Assembly: GCA_964368075.1 (NCBI GenBank)
Contig: CAYJAD010000017.1
Coordinates: 1-37,952, forward strand
Direction: 5' to 3'
Origin: CAYJAD01 sp964368075
GTDB taxonomy: Bacteria; Desulfobacterota; Desulfovibrionia; Desulfovibrionales; Desulfovibrionaceae
DNA length: 37,952 nt
The position numbers were made by a program, and so were the translations under genes. The notes under the pieces are model-generated. The model searched no databases and was not told the DNA's origin. It saw only the letters and a list, made by a program, of their open reading frames with translations. This document shows, in pieces, positions 1 through 7,003 of this stretch (position 1 is its first letter; each line of letters begins with the position of its first letter).

Positions 1-2
1 GA

Positions 3-50
3 AGCTGCCAGCTAAAGCTGGGGGTTTTAACCCTCCCAAACGGGGACAAT
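3..50. repeat. Paired hairpins, possibly the end of an IS200/IS605-type element
   Basis: Two small palindromes lie next to each other: CAGC-TAAA-GCTG, then GGGTT-TT-AACCC. They follow a GAAGC at the very start of the window. A GAAGC followed by a short hairpin resembles the right end of IS200/IS605 (TnpB-type) elements and the 3' end of their guide RNA. This is a resemblance from memory only. No transposase or tnpB lies inside the window, and the sequence could equally be structured DNA downstream of queA. Reading leftwards as a queA terminator it lacks a T-tract. Confidence 0.25.
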
Positions 51-90
51 AAATAAATCCGTTTTATCTTATCGTTTGCATAACACTCTA

Positions 91-1203
91 TTAGCCATAG
101 AGTAGCATAGCGTCTCCATAGGAAAAGAAGCGATAACCTTGTTGCACAGCTTGCGCATAGGTATCTAAAAGCCGTTGTCGTCCCACAAAGGCAGAAATCA
201 TCATTAAAAGTGAAGATTCCGGCAAATGAAAATTGGTAATGATGCCATCTACCACGCGAAAACGCTGACCGGGATACAGAAAGATATCCGTCCATCCTGT
301 AAAGGGTTGCACTTTGCCACACAATTGAGCCACGCCTTCTAAAGCACGTACCGAAGTGGTGCCCACAGCAATAACAGGACGTCCTTGCGCTTTTGCTTCT
401 GCCACGGCAAGGGCTGTTTCTTCAGGAATTTCTATATACTCCCTATGCATAGCGTGGGAACGTATATCTTCGTTACGCACAGGACTAAAGGTTCCATAGC
501 CCACATATAGTGTAATTTCGGCCCATTGGCAGCCATGCTGCGCCAAAGCTGTTTGCATATCTTCGGTAAAGTGCAAACCTGCCGTGGGTGCAGCTACAGA
601 ACCCACTTTAGCTTTTTTAGAAAAAATGGTTTGATATCTGCTTTGATCTTCGTCGTCATCACTGCGTTTGATATAGGGAGGTAAGGGTATATGCCCTGTA
701 GCGGCGAATGCTTCGGCTAAATCTCCCTTCCATGCCAATATCACTCGGCGTTGCCCAAAGGGGCCGGATTCCAACACAGTAACAGTGATACCTGCGCCAA
801 AGTGAAACACATCGCCATCATTTACCCTGCCGCCGGTACGTACAAGGCCTTGAGCTTCAGCTTCAAACCAGCCCTCTTTATGCTTTTGCACCTGAGCTGC
901 TCCTACCACTAAGGGCAGGGGGCTCAATAGCAAAAACTCTACCTTGCCTCCACTGGGGCGTGTGCCCAATAAGCGCGCTTGCAGTACACGAGAGTTATTA
1001 ACCACCAACAAAGCATTGGGGGGAATGTGCTCACAAAGTTGTGTAAATTGACTGTGTTTTATTTCTAAAATATCCTTATGTTTCACTTTACGTGGAATAA
1101 CCATAAGGCGCGATTGCCCCCTTTTCTCTGGGGGATATTGTGCTATTTGCGCTTCAGGCAAATCAAACCTATACGAGGAAAGCCAAAAATCTTTTTCTTC
1201 CAT
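91..1203 (-). CDS. queA: S-adenosylmethionine:tRNA ribosyltransferase-isomerase QueA
   Basis: QueA transfers and isomerises the ribosyl moiety of S-adenosylmethionine onto preQ1 at the wobble position of GUN-anticodon tRNAs, giving epoxyqueuosine in the cytoplasm. The 370-residue product has the length expected for the family. Family blocks are visible in order: an N-terminal FDLPEAQIAQYPPEKR, then LLVVNNSRVLQARL, then the central GSVAAPTAGLHFTEDM, then GYGTFSPVR, then AVGTTSVRALE, then GIITNFHLPESSLLMMISAF near the C-terminus. The ATG lacks an obvious Shine-Dalgarno sequence, but the N-terminal homology supports it. The gene is divergent from coaBC. A probable queuosine-precursor transporter of the VUT family lies at 6436, so the window holds two possible steps of the same tRNA-modification pathway. 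No frameshift or missing block was seen. Confidence 0.97.
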   Translation of the reverse strand: MEEKDFWLSSYRFDLPEAQIAQYPPEKRGQSRLMVIPRKVKHKDILEIKHSQFTQLCEHIPPNALLVVNNSRVLQARLLGTRPSGGKVEFLLLSPLPLVVGAAQVQKHKEGWFEAEAQGLVRTGGRVNDGDVFHFGAGITVTVLESGPFGQRRVILAWKGDLAEAFAATGHIPLPPYIKRSDDDEDQSRYQTIFSKKAKVGSVAAPTAGLHFTEDMQTALAQHGCQWAEITLYVGYGTFSPVRNEDIRSHAMHREYIEIPEETALAVAEAKAQGRPVIAVGTTSVRALEGVAQLCGKVQPFTGWTDIFLYPGQRFRVVDGIITNFHLPESSLLMMISAFVGRQRLLDTYAQAVQQGYRFFSYGDAMLLYG

Positions 1204-1286
1204 AACAGTTACTGTACTATTTATGTGTTATAATTATTTTTTTATTTTATCTTCAAAAAATGCGCCCGATAATGGCATGCACTTAC

Positions 1287-1333
1287 CTTGTCAATATGCC
1301 CCCTTATAGGCTATGCAATGGGGGTATGACAAG
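1287..1333. repeat. Inverted repeat in the queA-coaBC divergent spacer
   Basis: CTTGTCA at 1287-1293 pairs perfectly with TGACAAG at 1327-1333. Inside it a run of five C pairs with five G, giving a long interrupted stem about 90 bases before the coaBC start. A second small stem (GAGC...GGCTC, with the palindrome CAAGCTTG) follows at about 1334-1363. No T-tract follows, so it does not look like a simple terminator. It could be an operator region or a structured 5' leader for coaBC. I do not recognise a known riboswitch in it. Confidence 0.4.
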
Positions 1334-1424
1334 AGCAAGCTTGTAAAAAAAAGCGGGGGCTCTTTCACACATCTATTTTAAACAGGCTAACAACAAAGAA
1401 AACTTTACCCTTACTAGGATATAT

Positions 1425-2675
1425 ATGTACAGCGCGCCCTATATATTTTCTGAAAATAGCCCTTTTCATGGCAAAAGCATACATCTTGGCGTATGCGGTT
1501 CTATTGCTGCCTTTCGCGCTGTGGATCTTGTACGTTGGTGGGGAAAAAATGCCATGCATACCAGCGTCACCCTTACCGAAGCTGCGCAGCGTTTTATAAG
1601 CTCGCTTACCTTTGAAGCACTGGGAGCCTTGCCTGTCTATAGCGACATGTGGGAAAATGAACGCATTTTCGGCCATTTAGAACCTGGGCAAAATAGTCAT
1701 GCACTGGTTATTGCTCCTGCTTCTGCCTCCACCATAGCACAATTGGCTCACGGTCATGCCCATACTCTACTTGCTTGCCAAGCTCTAGCCTTTGACGGCC
1801 CCCTGCTAGTGGCACCAGCCATGAATCCGCGCATGTGGGCAAACCCGAGCACGCAAGCCAATGTGGAAATTTTACAACAACGCGGTGTGGAAATACTTGT
1901 ACCGGCACAAGGCGGCACTGCCTGCGGCGAAGAAGGCCAAGGACGCCTTGCCGACCTACGCCATATTTGGCTTGCTTCCTTAAAAGCCATTACCAAACAA
2001 GATATGCACGGCAAAAACGTTCTTATTACTTTAGGCCCCACACGTGAAACATGGGATGCCGTGCGCTACTGGTCTAACCCTTCCACGGGCACCATGGGTA
2101 TGGCTCTTGCCATAAGCGCTTGGTTACGTGGTGCTAAAGTGCATGCCATATGCGGGCCCATTACAGAAAATGCAGGGTACATGCCCTTACATACGCACAT
2201 GCAACGCCATGATGTGCTTTGCGCCAATGATATGTACAATGCCGCCGCTGACCTTTGGCCGCACATGGATATGGGAATTTTTACCGCCGCCGTGGCAGAT
2301 TATGCTCCTAAACCCTACGAAAAAGGCCACCATGTTAAATTTAAAAAAGATCAAGCGTCGTCTGGCTTTAGCTTAGAGTTTACCCCTAATACCGACATTT
2401 TATACACACTGGCACAACAAAAAAAATCGCATCAAAAAATTCTGGGCTTTGCCGCAGAAACAACGCAAGATATGATGGGCGCTGTGCGTAAAAAGCTCAA
2501 AGCAAAAGGGGCAGACATAGTAGCCGGAAATAATATTTCTTCGGCAGATTCAGGCTTTGGCACCGCGACCAATGCCATGTATGTAGCAGATGCTCAAGGA
2601 AAATGCGAAATATGGCCCACCCTTTCTAAAACTGATGTGGCTTGGAGATTATGCTCATGGCTTTTGGAAATATAA
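1425..2675 (+). CDS. coaBC: Bifunctional phosphopantothenoylcysteine synthetase/decarboxylase CoaBC
   Basis: CoaBC catalyses two successive steps of coenzyme A synthesis: CTP-dependent joining of cysteine to 4'-phosphopantothenate (CoaB), then FMN-dependent decarboxylation (CoaC). The N-terminal half is CoaC: LGVCGSIAAFRAVDLVRW is the flavoprotein start, and PAMNPRMWANPSTQANVEIL followed by GGTACGEEGQGR is the substrate clamp with its conserved cysteine. The C-terminal half is CoaB: VLITLGPTRETWDAVRYWSN then the nucleotide-binding STGTMG, and AAVADYAPK with a lysine-rich stretch. At 416 residues the length is normal. An AGGA at 1416-1419 sits five bases before the ATG and fixes the start. The next gene begins inside the last codons of coaBC, so the two are probably translationally coupled. 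Confidence 0.97.
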   Translation: MYSAPYIFSENSPFHGKSIHLGVCGSIAAFRAVDLVRWWGKNAMHTSVTLTEAAQRFISSLTFEALGALPVYSDMWENERIFGHLEPGQNSHALVIAPASASTIAQLAHGHAHTLLACQALAFDGPLLVAPAMNPRMWANPSTQANVEILQQRGVEILVPAQGGTACGEEGQGRLADLRHIWLASLKAITKQDMHGKNVLITLGPTRETWDAVRYWSNPSTGTMGMALAISAWLRGAKVHAICGPITENAGYMPLHTHMQRHDVLCANDMYNAAADLWPHMDMGIFTAAVADYAPKPYEKGHHVKFKKDQASSGFSLEFTPNTDILYTLAQQKKSHQKILGFAAETTQDMMGAVRKKLKAKGADIVAGNNISSADSGFGTATNAMYVADAQGKCEIWPTLSKTDVAWRLCSWLLEI

Positions 2676-3481
2676 ATCCTTACTTTCTCCCTTGGCAGCA
2701 CCAAGGCGTAGACTTTCTGTTAGCCGATGAAGCCGTCCCCGCAGGGCTTTCCCTGTGTCATGCGCCTGCACAGCCAATGCAAAAAACAGCACCCCATAGG
2801 GCTACATCTACGCAGCGCTATTCAGCGGTAACACCACAACCTCAAAGCCAAACGCAAGCTTCTGGTTCGGCCGCACATGGTTTGACTGCGGTGAGGCAAG
2901 CACCTACTCCGCCAGCTCCATCTGCCCTTCCCATACGAGCGCAAGACACGCCTAAACATGCGTTGCAAGAGACATCAAGACCCACTATGCCCCCCATGGA
3001 ACACTTGCCACATCTTTGGCAAGAGCGCCTCCAAGCCACCAAGCCCAACGCCGTGCTTTGGACGTACTGGTCTTTAGGCTATGACCTTTGCGGCTACCCC
3101 AGCGATGCACGACGCGCCCTGTTAAAGAAAATCATTGTGGACGATTTGCAACAAGGCTTTAAAGATTACTCCTTGTGGCCCTGTGCCCTACCCGACACCG
3201 CGGCACAAAACACCGGCGTCTTACCGGAACTACTCCCCCATGCACAAGCCTTTTGGACTGGCGTACAAAGACTTCATGCGCGAGGCTTAGTCATTTTTGG
3301 TTCAGCTGCAGCGAAGGCTGTGGGGCTACAAAAAGAAGCAAAGCCTGCCAAGTTTATTAACCACAACGGATGTCGAGTACTTTTTATAAATGATATAGAC
3401 TATTTAGTTGAAAATTCTTCTTATTATCAGAGTATGTTGGCAAGCCTTAAACCTTTTTTAAAACAATTTCTCCATTGGTAA
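2657..3481 (+). CDS. Hypothetical protein with possible UDG-like C-terminal domain
   Basis: I do not recognise a named family with certainty. The product is about 274 residues if translation starts at the ATG at 2657, nine bases after GGAG (2644-2647); an ATG at 2651 is too close to that site. The start overlaps the end of coaBC. Residues about 30-110 are rich in Ala, Pro, Gln and Thr and look like a disordered linker. The rest is compact: NAVLWTYWSLGYDLCG, a basic stretch with DARRALLKKIIVDDLQ, WPCALPD, and FWTGVQRLHARGLVIFGSAAAKAVGL. A hydrophobic strand followed by FGSAAAKAV recalls the last core strand and helix of uracil-DNA-glycosylase-like proteins (LxxLGxxAAxxL). The N-terminal catalytic motif of those enzymes is not evident. 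The fold assignment is inference; the existence of the gene is well supported by frame, coupling and codon use. Confidence 0.8.
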   Translation: MAFGNINPYFLPWQHQGVDFLLADEAVPAGLSLCHAPAQPMQKTAPHRATSTQRYSAVTPQPQSQTQASGSAAHGLTAVRQAPTPPAPSALPIRAQDTPKHALQETSRPTMPPMEHLPHLWQERLQATKPNAVLWTYWSLGYDLCGYPSDARRALLKKIIVDDLQQGFKDYSLWPCALPDTAAQNTGVLPELLPHAQAFWTGVQRLHARGLVIFGSAAAKAVGLQKEAKPAKFINHNGCRVLFINDIDYLVENSSYYQSMLASLKPFLKQFLHW

Positions 3482-3524
3482 GAAGCTTTTTTTGTAACGT
3501 ATACCTTTTTCCCACGAGAATATC

Positions 3525-4325
3525 ATGCAAGCACTACACATAGTAGGTTATAAAAACTCCGGTAAAACAACGCTACTCTTACAATTGGCCTCTGCTCTAG
3601 AGTGCCAAGGCTTACAAGTGGCCTGCATAAAGAACATACAAAAAGACGCCCACACCATACTCCATAGTCACGATACCAGCGATACCGGCCGTATGTGTCA
3701 ACAACATACCTCTCATGCAGAAAATTCACGTACAGTGCTCACCCTAGGGCAAGATGCCTCCTCTCTTATTTGGCTAGGAAAAATGGATTTACAGTCTATT
3801 TTACCCTTGCTTTCTGCAGATATTATTCTTATGGAAGGGAGCAAAAGTTGTGACTTTTTGCCACGCATTCTGTGTCTGCGGCCTGAACATCCAGAAGACG
3901 CACATGCGGCAGAACTTAAACCAGAATTGGCACTGGCTACCTATAGCATAGCCCCGTGGGAAAATAGCATAAAAAAACAAGAAACTCCCCTCTCCCCCCC
4001 TCACTTTATGGGGGAAGAGAGCAATATACAAAAACTAGTAACTCTTATACGAGAACGAGCTTTTTTATTACCGCGTCTTTCTTGCGGTGCTTGCGGGCAT
4101 GCAAGTTGCTATGCCATGGCGCAGCATTTAGTAGCAAATCCAAGCTTACAGGCACATTCCACTTGTCCTGTACTGCAAGAAACTTTGCAATTACAGGTGA
4201 ATGGAAAGACCATTGCTTTAAACCCTTTTACACAACGCATATTAGCCGGTGCTTTAGGGGGCATAGTACGCGAGCTTAAAGGGACAGAGCCTCATGGCAC
4301 TATGAAAATACAATGTACATATTAA
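3525..4325 (+). CDS. MobB-like P-loop GTPase with C-terminal Fe-S (Fes-type) motif
   Basis: The N-terminal 130 residues match MobB, the GTP-binding adaptor of molybdenum cofactor maturation: a Walker A loop GYKNSGKTTL at residues 5-14, a lysine-containing KNIQKDAH strand, and DIILMEGSKS as the Walker B/MEGxK segment. From about residue 185 there is a separate module, LSCGACGHASCYAMAQHLVA with a fourth cysteine in STCPV. This C-x2-C-x4-C-x(16-20)-C pattern is that of the Fes cluster-binding domain (as in corrinoid Fe-S protein). The tail LNPFTQRILAGALGGIVREL is also conserved-looking. The combination suggests a redox-linked role in delivering molybdenum or tungsten cofactor to anaerobic oxidoreductases, an inference because no such enzyme lies in the window. 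The Shine-Dalgarno is weak (GAGA), so the start is less certain than the gene. Confidence 0.85.
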   Translation: MQALHIVGYKNSGKTTLLLQLASALECQGLQVACIKNIQKDAHTILHSHDTSDTGRMCQQHTSHAENSRTVLTLGQDASSLIWLGKMDLQSILPLLSADIILMEGSKSCDFLPRILCLRPEHPEDAHAAELKPELALATYSIAPWENSIKKQETPLSPPHFMGEESNIQKLVTLIRERAFLLPRLSCGACGHASCYAMAQHLVANPSLQAHSTCPVLQETLQLQVNGKTIALNPFTQRILAGALGGIVRELKGTEPHGTMKIQCTY

Positions 4326-4430
4326 GGGCACTAGCTTAACGAGCATATTTTAGTAGATTCATTTTTGTATCAGCGACCTCAACTACATACGCTTTACAAA
4401 ACAATAACATACACTATTTTAAGGAATATA

Positions 4431-5240
4431 ATGCTTTTTTCTTTTCTTTGTTTCTTAGCCGCGGGAGCTGTTGCCGGAATATTTGCAGGGCTTTTAGGTG
4501 TGGGGGGCGGTATCATTATTGTGCCCATACTCTCCTTACTCTTTCCACTTTTGGCAGTACCTGCCGAGCATGTGCACCATTTAGCCTTGGGAACATCGCT
4601 GGCTAGTATTATTGTAACATCCATTTCCAGCGCCAAATCGCACCATGCCAAAGGCGCTGTACGCTGGGATATTGTAAAAACCATAAGCCCCGGCATCGTG
4701 CTAGGCACCTTTATGGGAGGCGTAGTAGCGGCCTATATCCCCAGTTCGTACTTAAAAATACTCTTTATCCTTTTTTTATATTTTGTCGCCATAAACATGA
4801 TTTTCGGGAAAAAAGGACAAGAAAATGCCTCTAAGCACAAGGAAAAACTGCCCTCATTTTTAGGTATAAGTTTTGTGGGTGGCGGCATTGGCCTTATTTC
4901 AAGTTTTGTAGGTATTGGCGGAGGCACCATGTCAGTGCCTTTCATGGATTTTTGCAAAATTCCCTTACGCACCGCAGTAGGTACTTCGGCGGCCATTGGT
5001 TTTCCCATTGCTGTGGCCGGTACCTTTGGCTATGTTGTGGGGGGGTATAACATAACAAATTTACCAGAATACACCTTTGGCTATGTGCACATGCTGGCTT
5101 TTGCTGGCCTTGCCATGGCAAGTTTTTTTACAGCACCCTTGGGCGCTAAACTGGCTCATAGTTTACCCATAGCCACTTTGCGACGTTTTTTTGCAATTTT
5201 TCTCATTTGCGTTGCATCTCGAATGCTTTGGAACTTATAA
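4431..5240 (+). CDS. TauE/SafE-family sulfite/anion exporter
   Basis: This is a polytopic inner-membrane protein of about 269 residues, the usual length for TauE/SafE (DUF81). The duplicated family signature is present in both halves: AGIFAGLLGVGGGIIIVPIL near the N-terminus, and ISSFVGIGGGTMSVPFM after the central loop, each followed by LGTSLASI or VGTSAAIGFP. The ATG at 4431 follows AAGGA at 4421-4425. A longer reading from a TTG at 4365 has no ribosome binding site and would add a polar N-terminal tail in front of the first membrane helix. Family members export sulfite, sulfoacetate or related organic acids; the substrate here cannot be read from sequence. Export of sulfite would fit an organism handling sulfonates or sulfite. 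It is followed 15 bases later by a YitT-family gene and may be cotranscribed with it. Confidence 0.9.
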   Translation: MLFSFLCFLAAGAVAGIFAGLLGVGGGIIIVPILSLLFPLLAVPAEHVHHLALGTSLASIIVTSISSAKSHHAKGAVRWDIVKTISPGIVLGTFMGGVVAAYIPSSYLKILFILFLYFVAINMIFGKKGQENASKHKEKLPSFLGISFVGGGIGLISSFVGIGGGTMSVPFMDFCKIPLRTAVGTSAAIGFPIAVAGTFGYVVGGYNITNLPEYTFGYVHMLAFAGLAMASFFTAPLGAKLAHSLPIATLRRFFAIFLICVASRMLWNL

Positions 5241-5255
5241 TATTACGGAGATATT

Positions 5256-6128
5256 ATGGCACTAAAAAGTACCTACAACCGTCAATTAGCTGAATCTGTC
5301 TGGTGGAACCTGTTCTTACTTACAGTGGGGGGTGCCTTTGTGGCCGTTGGCATTCAAGCCGTAGCCGTACCCCATCATTTTGTTTCCAGTGGCATTATGG
5401 GCATTGCCATGATTACATGGTACCTTACTGATTTTCTCACCGTGCCATATTTATATGCTCTCCTTTCTGCTCCCCTCTTTATCATTGGATGGTTTTTTGT
5501 AGGGCGGCAATTCTTTTTTTACTCCCTGTATGGTGCCGCCATCATAGCAGTATGGGGCTCGCTCATTCATTTTACTATACCGGTACAAAACGATCTTTTA
5601 GCTGCCGTTCTTGCTGGTGTATGCGTGGGTACAGGGGGCGGCATTATGCTTCGCTCTTTTGGCAGCTCCGGCGGCGTCGATATTATTGCCATTATTTTAC
5701 GAGAGCGGTATAATATTTCCGTAGGTGCTTTTAGCTTTTGCTTTAACTTTCTGGTATTTGCTTCAGCTGCCATGCAATTTAGTTTAGATTTAGTTATTAT
5801 TTCTTGTATAATGCTCTTCATAAACATGAATATACTTGAATCGGTTTTAAAGCTTTTTAACCAACGGAAGATGGTGATTATTATTTCCAAGCAGGGCGAA
5901 GAGATTTGTGAAGCCATTAATCTTATGAGTCGCTTTGGCGTTACCTTTTTACGCGGAAAAGGTGGCTACTCAGGCAGTAACAGAGAAATTCTTTTAACTG
6001 TAACCAACAATATTTATTTAAAAGAATTAGAAAGCATTGTTTTTAGCATTGACGCACATGCCCTTTTTGTGGTGGAAAATACTTTCTATGTTTCCGGCGG
6101 GCAATTTTCAAGAAAAATATATAAATAA
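5256..6128 (+). CDS. YitT-family membrane protein (DUF161 plus DUF2179)
   Basis: The 290-residue product has five or six hydrophobic segments in residues 15-200, with the glycine-rich GVCVGTGGGIMLRSFGSSGG followed by DIIA, which is the hallmark of the YitT/DUF161 membrane domain. A cytoplasmic DUF2179 domain occupies about residues 205-285 (MVIIISKQGEEICEAINLMS, then GVTFLRGKGGYSGSNREILL and a final HALFVVENTFYVSGG). The start is fixed by ACGGAGATATT immediately before the ATG. The function of the family is not settled, though it is often described as a transporter-like protein. It lies 15 bases after the TauE/SafE gene and 16 bases before the selenoprotein gene, so all three may share a transcript. 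Confidence 0.9.
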   Translation: MALKSTYNRQLAESVWWNLFLLTVGGAFVAVGIQAVAVPHHFVSSGIMGIAMITWYLTDFLTVPYLYALLSAPLFIIGWFFVGRQFFFYSLYGAAIIAVWGSLIHFTIPVQNDLLAAVLAGVCVGTGGGIMLRSFGSSGGVDIIAIILRERYNISVGAFSFCFNFLVFASAAMQFSLDLVIISCIMLFINMNILESVLKLFNQRKMVIIISKQGEEICEAINLMSRFGVTFLRGKGGYSGSNREILLTVTNNIYLKELESIVFSIDAHALFVVENTFYVSGGQFSRKIYK

Positions 6129-6144
6129 AAGCAGATTAATAGCC

Positions 6145-6360
6145 ATGTATACTTTTTTATCTCGAGGATTTAATAGGGAAAGTCAAACTACCATAGGCTG
6201 TCAACAATGCCACACTCCTTTACTTGCGGTAAAGACCTGACGTAAAGTCATTATGCGCTGCGTGCAGTGCAAAAAAGATTGGCCACTAGAAGAATATATT
6301 AAACATATGGACGACAACCTAGAACGCTTTTTAGAAAATTCTTATTGCGATAGGGTGTAG
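6145..6360 (+). CDS. Dual-CXXC small selenoprotein, Sec encoded by UGA at 6238-6240
   Basis: Conventional reading stops at the TGA at 6238-6240, after 31 residues. Reading that codon as selenocysteine continues the frame for 39 more sense codons to a TAG at 6358-6360, giving 71 residues. The extended protein is coherent: GCQQC at residues 18-22, Sec at 32, RCVQC at 38-42, then an acidic amphipathic helix (DWPLEEYIKHMDDNLERF) and a final NSYCDRV. Two CXXC pairs around 20 residues apart are a zinc-ribbon-like layout with the Sec between them. This matches my recollection of a family named dual CXXC motif small (seleno)protein, whose members carry Cys or Sec at this position, in Desulfovibrio relatives. 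A hairpin with bacterial SECIS geometry follows the UGA. The ATG at 6145 has only a weak ribosome binding site. The alternative is a pseudogene with a nonsense mutation; intact codon structure downstream argues against it. Function unknown, probably thiol redox or metal binding. Confidence 0.85.
6241..6271 (+). promoter_or_regulatory. Candidate bacterial SECIS element
   Basis: Thirteen bases after the UGA, TGCGCTG (6254-6260) pairs with CAGTGCA (6265-6271) in a 7-bp stem with one G-U pair. The apical tetraloop is CGTG, with a G at the second loop position. The loop begins 20 bases after the UGA. Known bacterial SECIS hairpins place the apical stem about 11 bases after the UGA and carry a G in the first two loop positions for SelB, so the geometry fits. 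It lies within the coding sequence and overlaps the second CXXC codons. Confidence 0.7.
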
Positions 6361-6435
6361 TATTCTCCTGCGGTGAAATAAGCACCGTACAAGTATTTTA
6401 TTGACGAAATACGCTAAGCCCTTTAAGGTGCCCCC

Positions 6436-6927
6436 ATGTTACATTGTATTATTTATATCGCTTTAATTTTGGCCATTAACGTGGCCTTTGTCCATGTCCC
6501 ACTTATTGCCCTGCCCAATGGCGAAATGTGGCCTCCTATTTCTTTGGCAGTGGGTTTTACCTTTGTTATCCGCGACTATGCGCAAAAACACGTGGGGCAC
6601 CATGTGCTTTGGTGCATGCTCATAGGTTGCGGCTTAAGCTGGTATTTTGCCACGCCAGAACTAGCTCTGGCCTCAGCCTTAGCCTTTGCTTTTGGCGAGT
6701 TGGCAGACTGGGCAGTATTTACCTTTACAAAAAAACCTTTTTCACAAAGAATCTTATATTCAAGCTTGTTAGGCGCGCCTCTTGATAGTTTGATATTCTT
6801 GACATTGGTTGGCATTGCCACGCCTTTCTCTGTAATTTCCATGACATTAAGCAAGTTCTTAGGGGCCTTCATTGTCTTTATGCTTGTCAGAAAGCGCGAA
6901 CATCGTTTATTAAGAGAACAGGCGTAA
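6436..6927 (+). CDS. VUT-family transporter, probable queuosine-precursor uptake (YhhQ-like)
   Basis: The 163-residue product is almost entirely membrane-embedded, with about five or six hydrophobic segments. Family features are a charged GFTFVIRDYAQKHVG loop after the second segment, an acidic FGELADWAVFTFTKK in the fourth, and LGAPLDSLIFLTLVG in the fifth, as in the VUT/YhhQ group of putative preQ0/preQ1 or queuine importers. It is shorter than E. coli YhhQ by several dozen residues but comparable to compact VUT members. AAGG at 6425-6428 precedes the ATG at a workable distance. The presence of queA at the left of the window fits a queuosine role, though the two genes are not adjacent. Substrate is inferred from family only. 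Confidence 0.8.
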   Translation: MLHCIIYIALILAINVAFVHVPLIALPNGEMWPPISLAVGFTFVIRDYAQKHVGHHVLWCMLIGCGLSWYFATPELALASALAFAFGELADWAVFTFTKKPFSQRILYSSLLGAPLDSLIFLTLVGIATPFSVISMTLSKFLGAFIVFMLVRKREHRLLREQA

Positions 6928-7003
6928 ATATTTTTTATTTACTTGTACATAAAGCATAAATACTCGCCTACCATATTGACTTTTTTCATGATTGGAGAAC
7001 ATC

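Noticed and set aside
4393..4420. TTTACA and TATTTT with 16-base spacing before the TauE/SafE gene
   Set aside because: A transcript starting there would begin after or inside the ribosome binding site at 4421-4425, so the boxes are unlikely to serve the gene.
4365..4430. N-terminal extension of the TauE/SafE gene from TTG 4365
   Set aside because: There is no ribosome binding site; AAGGA before the ATG at 4431 and the first membrane helix support the later start.
6037..6240. A 67-codon frame ending at the TGA at 6240, starting inside the YitT-family gene
   Set aside because: Its first 36 codons overlap yitT in another frame. The real content begins at 6145 and continues past the TGA as the selenoprotein.
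6238..6240. TGA as a pseudogene-causing nonsense mutation or sequencing error
   Set aside because: Kept as the main alternative, but the downstream frame is intact, carries a second CXXC and is followed by SECIS-like structure, so selenocysteine is preferred.
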